Source: Bolinopsis microptera (lineage: Eukaryota > Ctenophora > Tentaculata > Lobata > Bolinopsidae). Taken from it: a stretch of 64,000 nucleotides of DNA. Shown in pieces: positions 49,401-61,689 of the stretch. The translations under genes and the position numbers were made by a program. The stretch covers positions 434,001 through 498,000 of the forward strand of contig NC_087078.1 of the NCBI RefSeq assembly GCF_026151205.1, read 5' to 3'. Position 1 is the first letter of the stretch, and every line of letters starts with the position of its first letter. The notes beneath the pieces were generated by a model that ran no database searches, was not told the origin of the DNA, and saw only the letters and a list, made by a program, of their open reading frames with translations.

Positions 49401-52400
49401 TTATTTATCAAATGCTGGAGTTTTCCTAACGTTTTGTTAAGCTAATATCTAATAGATACATATTATATAGATAATCTATGTGCATTTATGTGTATGCTGT
49501 AGAAGACATGAGGAAATATTAACAAATAATAAAACTTTCAAATCAATAAGTTTAGAACATGGACTAGTGCAACTAACAGTAAAGATACACGAAACAAGTG
49601 AGATAAAGCTATAAGCACTGTAACACGTTAAACAGACTGTTTAACAGCTAGTAGACTACTTAAACCCCTACATCAGAGATCAGAGAGTTTTATGCTCAGT
49701 TTCTAATCCACCAGACTCACCAGGTTACTAGGTTACTGGGTTACTAGGTTACCAGACTCACCAAGATAACATATAGTGGGTAGTTGTTTCTTAGAAGTCT
49801 GAAGTAATAATTCACAGTACCATCAGCTGAACAATTTGTTATTACTTCAGGAGGCGTACGCGGCGTTTAAGAACAAGTACTTGTACCACAACTACCTTGA
49901 CGGACATGCTGGTTGCCATAGAGACCTCAGGAACCTGATGTGCTTTCTCTACTTTCCCAGATGTCCAGGGAACAGTCCGCCCGCCTCACCTACCAACTTT
50001 CCTTGTAAAGATATGTGTACTGACGTTAGAAACGTAAGTTACTAGGTTACTGGGTTACTGGGTTACTAGGTTACTGGGTTACTAGGTTACTAGGTTACTA
50101 GGTTACTAGGTTACTAGATTACTAGGCTACTGCGTTACTAGGTTACTGTCTGACGTTTTAGAGAGCTCTTCATTCTTTCAGAGCTGACATTTCAAACGAG
50201 TTCTGTTGGTGAGGTTTGGTTAGTACTGGGGTTACGGTTGGGGTCAGGGTTGCGTTACGGTTAGGGGTCAGGGTTGCGTTACGGTTGGGGTCAGGGTTGC
50301 GTTACGGTTAGGAATCTACGCTTTAGTTAGGAAGGTAAAGGGTAAAGTCACGTATAAATCTGAGATGAGATGTCGCGCCGCTTGACTTGGCTTGGCGGCT
50401 GCCGTCGCGCCCCTATAGACAAATAGAGTCTATTCGTCTTCTTATTTCACATAAAATCATGCGGTTAAGCTGTCATATTACTATTTTATAAGAAATGTAA
50501 AATATTGCGAACGTTTCCCCAAACTGACAGCTCCCAAGCAAATCCAATGATAGGTTACTATATTAATGACCTTATTTTCGGCGCTTTCCTTTTATCTTTT
50601 AAACGACGTGTTATGATCTGTTCTGAAATTTTTCAATTCATTTCACGAAATATTCTCCGTAAAACAATAAAACATGTTCATCATAAGCACAAACACTATG
50701 CACAGGGAGACTAAAGTGCAAAGAAGTTACTAGATTACTAGGTTACTAGGTTACTAGATTACTAGGTTACTAGATTACTAGGTTACTAGATTACTAGGTT
50801 ACTAGATTACTAGGTTACTACGTTACTACGTTACTAGGTTACTAGGTTACTAGATTACTAGGTTACTAGGTTACTAGATTACTAGGTTACTACGTAAAGC
50901 ACAAACACTATGATAACACATATGAAACTAACACTGTCTAAATCTCTGAGTTTGGAACATTTGGTCTGTCGGCTAGTTTTTCTGTCTTTACTGAGATTTC
51001 TTCCTGTTCTCAACAACAGGAAAACTAATTGCCGTCATAACAACAGAAACCATAAGTGACGTCATAGTATGTATTTGTGACGTTAATAAAGTAATAACTG
51101 ATAGAATCCTGTATATTTCAAGAGGGTGATTTCCTTTTTAGAAATAATCTGTTTTGGGTACCTTCTGACTTTGCACTATAGTCCCCCTGCGTGACGTGTA
51201 TTTACCTGTTGATTCTTGACACTCTCTATTCGTCTTTTGTCTAAATTCACCAATAAAACAAACTTGTCATTCCCCTGACGGGTGACTTACCTGTACAGTA
51301 CAGTTATAGTAGGGCTGAATATGCTACTGATTTGTCAATCTCTGGCGGTGAGTTTATAAAAAATAGGTTTTTTGTGAAAAAAGGGCGGATAATTGGTGAA
51401 GGAACAAGGATGTGCTGTGCAGTGAATCACTACAAGCTAAAGGGGGGTACCACCCCACAGTATGTACTAATACCACCTACTACTAGTGCCACCTAATATT
51501 GCACGTGCTAGTGCACGTGCTAGTTAGTGCACGTGCTAGTTAGTGCACGTGCTAGTTAGTGCACGTGCTAGTTAGTGCACGTGCTAGTTAGTGCACGTGC
51601 TAGTTAGTGCACGTGCTAGTTAGTACACGTGCTAGTTAGTGCACGTGCTAGTTAGTGCACGTGCTAGTTAGTGCACGTGCTAGTTAGTGCACGTGCTAGT
51701 TAGTGCACGTGCTAGTTAGTGCACGTGCTAGTTAGCGCACGTGCTAGTTAGCGCACGTGCTAGTTAGCGCACGTGCTAGTTAGCGCACGTGCTAGTTAGC
51801 GCACGTGCTAGTTAGCGCACGTGCTAGTTAGCGCACGTGCTAGTTAGCGCACGTGCTAGTTAGCGCACGTGCTAGTTAGCGCACGTGCTAGTTAGCGCAC
51901 GTGCTAGTTAGCGCACGTGCTAGTTAGCGCACGTGCTAGTTAGCGCACGTGCTAGTTAGTGCACGTGCTAGTTAGTGCACGTGCTAGTTAGTGCACGTGC
52001 TAGTTAGTGCACGTGCTAGTTAGTGCACGTGCTAGTTAGTGCACGTGCTAGTTAGTGCACGTGCTAGTTAGTGCACGTGCTAGTTAATGAACGTGCTAGT
52101 TAGTGCACGTGCTAGTTAGTGCACGTGCTAGTTAGTGAACGTGCTAGTTAGTGCACGTGCTAGTTAGTGCACGTGCTAGTTAGTGTACGTGCTAGTTAGT
52201 GCACGTGCTAGTTAGTGCACGTGCTAGTTAGTGCACGTGCTACCACCCTACTACATGGTACCACTTTTATACTTAAAACCTTCACCAGCCAAGGTGTGAA
52301 AAATATTTATTTATAGTTTTCAAAAAACACATACATGACAGATCACATACGTGCTCCTACCGCCAAACAAATAACTCAAGATGTCATAATTGCCAATGAA

Positions 52401-55400
52401 GAAATCGATGATGCTTAAAACCAGACTTTGGCAGTATCCAGCCCGACACGTGTTTAACATCAAGGTATTAAAATTCTGATTTTTAATTTTTTCTAAATTT
52501 CGAGCATAACGTTTTTGTCTAACAAACCATTGGTTCTATAAAATCCCTCTCTAGGGCTAGGTCCTATATATCAATCTGCACAAGGCTGGGTGTAAACTAC
52601 TGATTGGCGATCACTAAATTAGTTCCTGCTATAATACTAAAAAATGGTTTATCGGTTCCTGTTTTGAAGTAACATTATGGGCTGTGGGTGAAGTATCTAA
52701 TTAACGGATTAGCTAATTACCTAATTAACTAATTAACTAAAGAATCTCGCAGAGTTGTGAGAAGTTTCTGGAACCTTCTTACACGTGGGAGTTTAACTGC
52801 AGTCTGATAGAAGACGGGCAGGACTGTGTCAGAAACAGGAGAGATTTACAACAGGACGCTACAGTTCCATCACCTACACTACAACAGGGTCAGTACTTAT
52901 CTGTACTAGGTTACTAGGTTACTAGGTTACTAGGTTACTAGGTTACTAGGTTACTAGGTTACTAGGTTACTAGGTTACTAGGTTACTAGGTTACTAGGTT
53001 ACTAGGTTACTAGGTTACTAGGTTACTAGGTTACTAGGTTACTAGGTTACTAGGTTACAGTCCCTTTCCCTACTCTACAGTAAGGTCAGTGCTTTTTCAA
53101 CATTTTTCGTCACGTAATTTGAACGCTTTGATCAGCGTTGTGTTGGTGATGGTCTGATAACGTTTTAGTGAAATGAGTTCGTAACAGGGTCTAGCAGATC
53201 AGGTCTAACTTTAAAAGGTCTAGCATTAGAGGGGGACACACCTAGAATTAGAGGGGGACACACCTAGAATTCCTGAATAATCCCAACTTTGTAAGGTTTA
53301 TCCTAGTAACTTATCGCAGCTAATCTAGCAAATCACAGAATAATCAGAATACTCCAGACTGTTATTACACTCAGTGGGGGCGGCACATAAGTACACTTCC
53401 TCGTTACTTACCATTCAACTCTTATACTGCCTACACAAGTACACTTCCTCGTTACTTACCCTTCAACTCTTATACTGCCTACACAAGTACACTTCCTCGT
53501 TACTTACCCTTCAACTCTTATACTGTCTACACAAGTACACTTCCTCGTTACTTACCCTTCAACTCTTATACTGTCTACACAAGTACACTTCCTCGTTACT
53601 TACCCTTCAACTCTTATACTGCCTACACAAGTACACTTCCTCGTTACTTACCCTTCAACTCTTATACTGCCTACACAAGTACACTTCCTCGTTACTTACC
53701 CTTCAACTCTTATACTGTCTACACAAGTACACTTCCTCGTTACTTACCCTTCAACTCTTATACTGCCTACACAAGTACACTTCCTCGTTACTTACCCTTC
53801 AACTCTTATACTGCCTACACAAGTACACTTCCTCGTTACTTAATACTTACCCTTCAACTCTTATACTGTCTACACAAGTACACTTCCTCGTTACTTACCC
53901 TTCAACTCTTATACTGCCTACACAAGTACACTTCCTCGTTACTTACCCTTCAACTCTTATACTGCCTAGACAAGTACACTTCCTCGTTACTTACCCTTCA
54001 ACTCTTATACTGCCTACAATCCCCCCCCCCCCCCCCCTGAACTAACTTGCTTCGATTCTTCTTTTTTTTCAAAATTAAATCTTATCTAACAAATAACTTT
54101 GCAGAGAAGATCACGTGTTAGTAGATTTTAAAAAACTTTGCAGAGAAGATCACTTGTTAGTAGATTTAACAAATAACTTTGCAGAGAAGATCACTGTTAG
54201 TAGATTAACAAATAACTTTGCAGAGAAGATCACGTGTTAGTAGATTTAACAAATAACTTTGCAGAGAAGATCACTGTTAGTAGATTTAACAAATAACTTT
54301 GCAGAGAAGATCACGTGTTAGTAGATTTAACAAATAACTTTGCAGAGAAGATCACTGTTAGTAGATTAACGAATAACTTTGCAGAGAAGATTACGTGTTA
54401 GTAGATTAACGAATAACTTTGCAGAGAAGATCACGTGTTAGTAGATTAACAAATAACTTTGCAGAGAAGATAACGTGTTAGTAGATTTAAAAAAACTTTG
54501 CAGAGAAGATCACGTGTTAGTAGATTAACAAATAACTTTGCAGAGAAGATAACGTGTTAATAGATTTAACAAACAACTTTGCAGAGAAGATCAATGTTAG
54601 TAGATCTAACGAATAACTTTGCAGAGAAGATCACGTGTTGGTAGATTAACATATAACTTTGCAGAGAAGATCACTGTTAGTAGATTAACAAATAACTTTG
54701 CGGAGAAGATAACGTGTTAGTAGATTAACAAATAACTTTGCAGAGAAGATAACTGTTAGTAGATTTAACAAATAACTTTGCAGAGAAGATCACGTGCCGA
54801 TACGACCAGTTCCGATGTGCGGATAACAAAGGTTGTATTCCTCTAACTCAGAGATGTGACGGACTTATAGATTGCAGTGATATGAGTGATGAAACAAAAT
54901 GTGGTAAGTAGTGTTAGTATTATTATTATACCACTATTATAGTAGTATTCAAGTATTATAAGTTCTATTATAAGTTATCTTATTTGTAGTAGTAACAATT
55001 ATTCATTGTTGTTACATATCAATAATTGTAATTAAGTTATTACTCGTTATAATCAAGAAGCAAGTATCTTCAGTTGTCGGTACTGTTTTAATTAGTTATC
55101 AATCTATATATTACATAGTAGCCCTATCTTTGTAGGTATTTGTTAATTATATTGTTTATCTTGCAAACTATTTATAAGTCCGTAACTTACTATCAGTCTC
55201 CTATTTTATTCAAAACTTAAATAAAGTCTGTAAGTTGGATGGAATCTTTACTAATAATATAATAATTAAATAATAATAATGCGAACGGGTTATTTATTAG
55301 ACTTCATCAATTCTTATAAATTATAGTTTATACATATTTTTGTCACGGTTGATTGATATCCAGTGATTCAGAGATATTTTATATAAGAATACAGGCTTCT

Positions 55401-58400
55401 CTGATAACCTACAGAACTTATTCTGTTTTTAAAACAAATAATACTTATTTAGATTCTAGGAAGTGCGGTGAAAGTCAATCTGGTTTCAGATTTGTAGTGT
55501 TTTATTTATTAAACAACTATATGATCTGAGAGACCTTAATTGGTAATTCAGTAGTTTAGAAGTACTGCACGTCTTTACTTAGAAGAGATCTATCAACATC
55601 AATTATAGCTGAATCCCGGCAACTAATAAATATTATAAAGGAGTTGTCAGCACGTGCTAGGAGCTGGTTGTCGCTGATCCTAGCGTTAAATCCACCCTTC
55701 CTAAAAACCTGGTCAGTCCAGGATAAAGCTGTGGCGTTTGGGCGCCAAAGTAAAAAGTCGGGTAGTTCGGCACGTGCACCAAGTGTTACGATTACTCTGT
55801 AGAGATATCCGCACGTGCACCAACTGTTACGATTACTCAGTAAAGATATCTGCACGTGCAACATTAGTATCCTAGGTCACGTTACAAAGGTAGGATCAGA
55901 GCAAACTATTATTTTCCTAAATCAGCTTAACCATGATCACATAATCACGTCACAGAATTGCAGTTTAAGGCCTGACAGTGACTGGTAAATGCTATGATTT
56001 AAGAAGGCGAGGACTGAGGACTTTCAACGCTTCTTCTGTATAATGGTAACCATGGTCACGACGTCTGATGTCCCCGACGTTGCATTAACCTCAAGACTTC
56101 CAGTTAAACCTATTACCTAACCCCAACTAGAAGTACTAGAATACTAGATAGCAGTTTACCACAGACCGTTACCATGGTTACCACAGACCGTTATCATGGT
56201 TACCACAGGGTACAGACCACCTCGACTATCGACCAAATGTCAATCAATGTTTACATAACAGGGGCTACTAGCTAGACAAAGAAACGTTATATTTAGGCGG
56301 ATAAGTTGTGACTAGATTACCATTTATGGTATTGTTACCATGGGCACGTTATAACCTTATGTGGTAGTGACATGAAACATGGAAGAATAAAATGTCCGTT
56401 CCACAAGAGGAGGGAGCAGTCTTTTCGCATTGACTATAAAACGTAATTCTAACAGTTACCATGGTTACTTAGGGTATTGCAGTAATTCTAACAGTTACCA
56501 TGGTTACTTAGGGTATTGCAGTAATTCTAACAGTTACCATGGTTACTTATGGTATTGCAGTAATTCTAACAGTTACCATGGTTACTTAGGGTATTGCAGT
56601 AATTCTAACAGTTACCATGGTTACTTAGGGTATTGCAGTAATTCTAACAGTTACCATGATTACTTAGGGTATTGCAGTAATTCTAACAGTTACCATGTTT
56701 ACTTAGGGTATTGCAGTAATTCTAACAGTTACCATGGTTACTTAGGGTATTGCAGTAATTCTAACAGTTACCATGTTTACTTAGGGTATTGCAGTAATTA
56801 TAACAGTTACCATGGTTACTTAAGGTATTGTAGTAACTCTAACAGTTACCATGGTTACTTAGGGTATTGCAGTAATTCTAACAGTTATCATGGTTGCTTA
56901 GGGTATTGCAGTGATCCTAACAGTTACCATGGTTACTTAGGGTATTGCAGTAATCCTAACAGTTACCATGGTTACTCAGGGTATTGTAGTAATTCTGTCA
57001 GTTACCATGGTTACTCAGGGTATTGTAGTAATTCTAACGGTTACCATGGTAACTCAGGATATTGTAGTAATTCTAACAGTTACCATGGTGGCATGGTTAC
57101 TTGGGGGTATTGCAGTAATTCTAACAGTTAGCATGGTTACTTGGGGGTATTGCAGTAATTCTAACAGTTAGCATGGTTACTTAGGGTATTGCAGTAATTC
57201 TAACAGTTACCATGGTTACTCAGGGTATTGTAGTAATTCTAACAGTTACCATGGTTACTTAGGGTATTGCAGTAATTCTAACAGTTACCATGGTTACTTA
57301 TGGTATTGCAGTAATTCTAACAGTTACCATGGTTACTTAGGGTATTGCAGTAATTCTAACAGTTACCATGGTTACTTAGGGTATTGCAGTAATTCTAACA
57401 GTTACCATGATTACTTAGGGTATTGCAGTAATTCTAACAGTTACCATGTTTACTTAGGGTATTGCAGTAATTCTAACAGTTACCATGGTTACTTAGGGTA
57501 TTGCAGTAATTCTAACAGTTACCATGTTTACTTAGGGTATTGCAGTAATTATAACAGTTACCATGGTTACTTAAGGTATTGTAGTAACTCTAACAGTTAC
57601 CATGGTTACTTAGGGTATTGCAGTAATTCTAACAGTTATCATGGTTGCTTAGGGTATTGCAGTGATCCTAACAGTTACCATGGTTACTTAGGGTATTGCA
57701 GTAATCCTAACAGTTACCATGGTTACTCAGGGTATTGTAGTAATTCTGTCAGTTACCATGGTTACTCAGGGTATTGTAGTAATTCTAACGGTTACCATGG
57801 TAACTCAGGATATTGTAGTAATTCTAACAGTTACCATGGTGGCATGGTTACTTGGGGTATTGCAGTAATTCTAACAGTTAGCATGGTTACTTGGGGGTAT
57901 TGCAGTAATTCTAACAGTTAGCATGGTTACTTAGGGTATTGCAGTAATTCTAACAGTTACCATGGTTACTCAGGGTATTGTAGTAATTCTAACAGTTACC
58001 ATGGTTACTCAGGGTATTGTAGCAGTAACGCGTATCAATGTGACAATGGAAAGTGTGTTAATCACCTGCAGACTTGTGATGGGTACGACAACTGTGGGGA
58101 CGGTAGTGATGAGCGCGAGTGTGGTGAGTTGTTGCTATGGTTACTATGGTTACCTTAAAACTTAAGTTAATATCTTTGTTCCATACAAAAAAACTACTTT
58201 TGATAAACACAAGAAGCCACGTTTTCATCTGCAGTACAATTTAAATAGTTTGATCCCGATTGGTGGCTGTTAACAGACTGCTTTTTGATTGTTGCTATGG
58301 TAACTACTTGTTATACCCTGTATTATTATTCTCCGCAGGAAGACCCAACTTGATACACTCTTTAATAGAAGATATGCTATCTTGTGACTGCAGTGACAAC

Positions 58401-59376
58401 CAAGCTCTCCTACCTTCATATACCGACATCTGCATCACTCAAACTAGTAAGTTACCACGCAGTTTAGTTACCATGGTTACGTAGAAATGTCTTACCCACC
58501 AGTTGCCATGATTACACTTAACGTTAGTTACCAAATAACAAACTCCCTCCTCTCAGTATTAAAGGTGCGTGTGATAGAAGTTAAGTCTAATAAACTGAAC
58601 TACAAGTACAAGTTCAGAGTGGAGAAGGTTTTGAAGGGAGACAGAGCTTTTACTGGCAAAAAAGTAAGTTACCATGGTTACTTAGGGTATTGCAGTAGCT
58701 CTGACAGTTATATACAACATAATAGTTAATAGTTAGATCCAATGGATCCTTAACTACTCCCTAGACTAGGTGACACTGGGATTCGAACCCTGAACCTTCT
58801 GCGCAGAAGGCGGATGCTCTAACCACTAGGCCACTACATGTTACCAAGTATATACAAGCGTTTTCGTTTCCGAATTTGTTGGTATCCCAGGCCAACTAGG
58901 ATATTATGGTAAACCAACTAACTGGAACAAAAGATCTCCCAGGCAACGTATGAAATAAGGAAAGTAGACGGGTGTGACTGCAAGAAGAAGAAGTACCACA
59001 GGAAGAAACAACTGTTCGTATCGGGACAAATAACATCGTTCAGGTTTGTTTTGTTTGTTTATTTTATGAAGGAGCAAATTAAATGAAATCGGTTTGGGAA
59101 TGCTTGTTAGGTCTTTACATTTTAGGTATTTCTTGCAAAATTGTGTCGAAACCCATTTTTTCATAATTTTGTACGTGAATTTAAGAATAGACATGAAATC
59201 TTAAATTTCTATTTATTCCCTGCAGGAAAAAGAAGAAAACAGCGCTGAGGATATCTGAGGCGAGTGACGGTAGTTTTGTAGTTCCAATTAACCTGGTGAA
59301 CGGCAGCGACTTCAAACGTAATATTAAAGACTGTAGAATCTACTCCAGAAACTTTTCCCGGTCCCTGGCTAGGTGA
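46478..59376 (+). CDS. Secreted frizzled-related-like protein: CRD, two LDLa, NTR
   Basis: Probable extracellular Wnt-binding protein of 394 residues. Exons: 46478-46645, 49851-50033, 52753-52888, 54784-54903, 58013-58123, 58339-58446, 58557-58663, 58943-59043, 59226-59376; all phases agree. The signal peptide is [20 protein letters not shown]. The frizzled CRD (exons 1-3) has ten cysteines, with [20 protein letters not shown] and NQLGH. Exons 4 and 5 each encode one LDL-receptor class A module with six Cys and Ca-binding ends [13 protein letters not shown] and [13 protein letters not shown]. Exons 6-9 look like a netrin-like domain: [39 protein letters not shown], a CDCKKKK basic patch and a final DCRIYS. 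Known sFRPs have CRD plus NTR; the two LDLa modules between are unusual. Exon 8 could instead begin at 58934 (the caaaag acceptor), adding three residues. Confidence 0.88.
46646..48600. other. Intron 1 (5' part) with dispersed TGCTCCTTCATAA motifs
   Basis: No further exon seen. TGCTCCTTCATAAATAAATC occurs at about 46666 and 47550, and also upstream at 46197; shorter forms occur at 45383, 45490, 46016 and 47288 (reverse). Short ORFs near 47613 and 48260 are not convincing. Confidence 0.5.
48628..49350. repeat. 9-bp (ggttactag)n array, about 80 copies
   Basis: Imperfect ggttactag units with gattactag and gatactag variants fill most of the 3' half of intron 1 of the frizzled-related gene. Confidence 0.95.
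50034..50150. repeat. 9-bp (ggttactag)n starting at the exon 2 donor
   Basis: The donor itself, gtaagttactaggttactgg, is the first unit of the array, so array and splice site share sequence. About 12 units. Confidence 0.9.
50216..50325. repeat. About 31-bp gttacggttggggtcagggt repeat, three copies
   Basis: G-rich units, gcgttacggttggggtcagg and gtt, in frizzled-related intron 2. No function is evident. Confidence 0.8.
50727..50895. repeat. 9-bp (ggttactag)n array, second block in intron 2
   Basis: About 18 units alternating gattactag and ggttactag. It is flanked by a duplicated agcacaaacactatg segment (about 50687 and 50899), suggesting array and flank moved together. Confidence 0.9.
51505..52243. 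repeat. 16-bp E-box array, about 46 copies of GCACGTGC
   Basis: Unit gcacgtgctagttagt. Every unit has the palindrome GCACGTGC, a CACGTG E-box; a few are mutated (gaacgtgc, gtacgtgc, acacgtgc). A central block (about 51735-51957) has agcgca in place of agtgca in some 14-15 consecutive units, a sign of local homogenisation. It lies in frizzled-related intron 2. Confidence 0.96.
52905..53057. repeat. 9-bp (ggttactag)n array just after the exon 3 donor
   Basis: About 17 near-perfect units start about 15 bases after donor gtcagt at 52889. They are more uniform than the older-looking block at 48628. Confidence 0.93.
53380..54015. repeat. 48-bp tandem repeat, about 13 copies
   Basis: Unit gtacacttcctcgttactta / cccttcaactcttatactgc / ctacacaa, with a 5-base insertion in one copy (near 53840). 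It ends at an 18-base C run. No relation to the flanking exons was seen. Confidence 0.95.
54085..54800 (+). repeat. About 41-bp array of frizzled-related exon 4 acceptor boundary, about 17 copies
   Basis: Unit aacaaataactttgcag followed by the exon 4 start AGAAGATCACGTG and ttagtagatt. The last copy (54784) continues into CCGATACGACCAG, the first LDLa exon. Some copies lost one to four bases around acgtg, so spacing varies. Confidence 0.94.
54904..56430. other. Frizzled-related intron 4, 5' part, no gene seen
   Basis: AT-rich. Four CACGTG sites in related gcacgtgcaccaa contexts lie at about 55651, 55770, 55812 and 55853. X-box-like sites and a CCATTTATGG CArG box lie near 56320-56345. Confidence 0.5.
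56440..58030 (+). repeat. 39-bp array of frizzled-related exon 5 acceptor boundary with X-box, about 40 copies
   Basis: Unit agttaccatggttacttagg / gtattgcagtaattctaac. The ttactcag acceptor followed by GGTATTGTAG is the real start of exon 5 at 58013, so each unit repeats acceptor-like sequence plus about 14 exon-like bases. A run of marked variants (ccatgattac, ccatgtttac, ggttgctt, ccatggtggcatgg) recurs 753 bp later in the same order, giving a two-copy higher-order repeat. Confidence 0.93.
58769..58845 (-). other. tRNA-like sequence (tRNA pseudogene or SINE head)
   Basis: Read on the minus strand it contains an A box TGGCCTAGTGG and a perfect B box GGTTCGAATCC. Ends GGTAACA and TGTCACC pair at six of seven positions. 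The anticodon loop CTTCTGC would place TCT (Arg) at the anticodon. About five extra bases (TGTAG) between acceptor and D-arm, and mismatches in D-, anticodon and T-stems, argue against a working tRNA. It lies in intron 7 of the frizzled-related gene. Confidence 0.6.
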
Positions 59377-59389
59377 CCTTATTAAGTAA

Positions 59390-59665
59390 AGTTACCATGG
59401 TAACAATACTATAGTGTATAACAATATAGTAGTGTTGCCATGGTGATAATACCTTATATGGTAGTGTTACCGAGTCACTGTCTCGACTGAAGATTAAACA
59501 GAAGACATTGCGTTACAGTTCTAAAGATTGAGATCAGAGTTTTATGAGTGATGAAAGGTTTCAGAGTTAATTGATACTTAAATATAACATGACCTAATAT
59601 TATGGTAGTGTAACCATGGTAACAGTACCTAATGTGGTAGTGTTACCATGGTAACAATACCAAAT
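59390..59665. repeat. CArG and X-box composite copies downstream of the frizzled-related gene
   Basis: GTTACCATGGTAACA sites near 59391 and 59641 and gtaaccatggtaac near 59612 alternate with CCTTATATGG (about 59452) and CCAAATATGG (about 59660), the latter two exact CC(A/T)6GG matches. Confidence 0.75.
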
Positions 59666-59959
59666 ATGGATGTAATTGAGAGCCTTGTTATCAGGTTAAC
59701 ACTAATTGTTTCATTTCATATCCCTGAATGCGGGAATCAAATGATAATACCCTTTAAGTATTTTGTATTGAACTGCAGTTCTTAAATTGTATAGCTGAAT
59801 TGCGGTTAAATTATATTTATTAACAACAATTATTCATCTTATCGGTTGTAATACGTGCATAATAGCGTGTAAAATTTTAGCCGTATGAATTTTGTTGCAT
59901 ATCAACCGATAAAGTAAGTAATAATTTACATGATCAATGGTAACCTGGTTGAATAATTA

Positions 59960-60775
59960 CTATAACTATGGTTACCAAGTATTTAGGTATCATATGTTAC
60001 CATGGTTACCAAGTATTTAGGTATCATATGCTACAATGGTTACCAAGTATTTAGGTATCATATGTTACCATGGTTACCAAGTATTTAGGTATCATATGTT
60101 ACAATGGTTACCTCACTTACCAGGTATTTAGGTATCATATGTTATCATGGTTACCAGGTATTTAGTTATTATATGTTACCATGGTTACCAAGTATTTAGG
60201 TATCATATGCTACAATGGTTACCAAGTATTTAGGTATCATATGTTACCATGGTTACCAAGTATTTAGGTATCATATGTTACCATGGTTACCAAGTATTTA
60301 GGTATCATATGTTATCATGGTTACCAAGTATTTAGTTATTATATGTTACCATGGTTACCAAGTATTTAGGTATCATATGTTACAATGGTTACCAGGTATT
60401 TAGGTATCATATGTTACCATGGTTACCAGGTATTTAGGTATTATATGTTACCATGGTTACAAAGTATTTAGTTATTATATGTTACCATGGTTACCAGGTA
60501 TTTAGGTATTACATGTTACCATGGTTACCAAGTATTTAGGTATCATATGCTACAATGGTTACCAAGTATTTAGGTATTTTATGTTACCATGGTTGCCAAG
60601 TATTTAGGTATCATATGCTACAATGGTTACCAAGTATTTAGGTATCATATGTTATCATGGTTACCAGGTATTTAGGTATTATATGTTACCATGGTTGCCA
60701 AGTATTTAGGTATCATATGCTACAATGGTTACCAAGTATTTAGGTATTTTATGTTACCATGGTTGCCAAATAGCT
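59960..60775. repeat. 34-bp tandem array, about 24 copies
   Basis: Unit ttaccatggttaccaagtat / ttaggtatcatatg, with ctacaatgg, ttatcatgg and ccaggtatt variants in a recurring pattern. It is not next to an exon. Confidence 0.95.
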
Positions 60776-61059
60776 ACGTATTTATCAAGTATTTTAGGTA
60801 TCTTAATGATTTATTATTGACTAGTTGATTGTTACATCAGTAATTATTTTTATTTGATTTTATAACCTGTCGCGTTTATTGCTTCCAATTTAAATCAGTT
60901 TTATATTTATATTTCCCGAGTAGGTTTAAATAATTACCACTTAAACTCTTACAAACGGTCAACTAGTAACCCTAACCCAATCCTTAACAAAAGCATAATA
61001 AATGCTGAAACTCTAAACCTGACGAGAAATTAGACTAACTTCCTTTACGGTCATATCAC

Positions 61060-61215
61060 GTGATCGAGACAGTGTTTCGCCAATATCTCGTCAGGGGAGC
61101 ATTTTAACCCTATATCATGGGGGGTGATTCGGAATCAGCGTCCGAAAATACGTACAGTGCGATTGGTCGGCCGAGCATCACGTGATTGGTCAGCTCATCA
61201 CGTTACCATGGTGAT
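61060..61215. promoter_or_regulatory. E-box/CCAAT cluster
   Basis: ATCACGTGAT near 61057, then ATTGGTC, ATCACGTGATTGGTCAGC and a further X-box-like site near 61203. This is the same combination as upstream of alpha-tubulin, but no gene start was recognised nearby. Confidence 0.35.
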
Positions 61216-61225
61216 CTAAACGTGG

Positions 61226-61506
61226 GAAATTAGGCGATAAGGTTTGGCCTCTATAGGGCACTATACGGCCTCTATAGGGCACTATACGGCCTTTATACGG
61301 CCTCTATATGGCCTTTATACGGCCTCTATACGGCCACTACACGGCCACTATACAGCCTTTATACGGCCTCTATACGGCCTTTATACGGCCTCTATATGGC
61401 CTCTATACGGCCTCTATATGGCCTTTATACGGCCTCTATATGGCCACTACACGGCCTTTATACGGCCTCTATACGGCCTTTATACGGCCTATACGGACTT
61501 TATAGG
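61226..61506. repeat. Tandem cggcctctata array, block 1
   Basis: Imperfect 11-12-bp units (cggcctttata, cggccactata) preceded by the leader attaggcgataaggtttggcc. About 22 units. Confidence 0.9.
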
Positions 61507-61689
61507 TGAGCAATTCTATTCGGAGTGCCCTCACGTATCCAATAGTATTTAACTTAAATCAACGAATATAGGTTTATGTCAAAGATAAATACTATTGGTC
61601 TCAGCCGTTGGGATTCTGAGCCGTCGTTTACACTCCTTTTAGCCTGCATGTTTGAAATCGTCGAATTTTTGATGGCAATAATCAGGAAA

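Noticed and set aside
56430..57131. 233-codon [16 protein letters not shown] as a gene
   Set aside because: It is the 39-bp acceptor array before exon 5; the ORF closes inside the first 753-bp block while the array goes on.
61244..61552. IRPLYGLYTAS-repeat ORFs as a secreted repeat protein
   Set aside because: The same reading arises in every cggcctctata block; there is no signal peptide and frames break between blocks.
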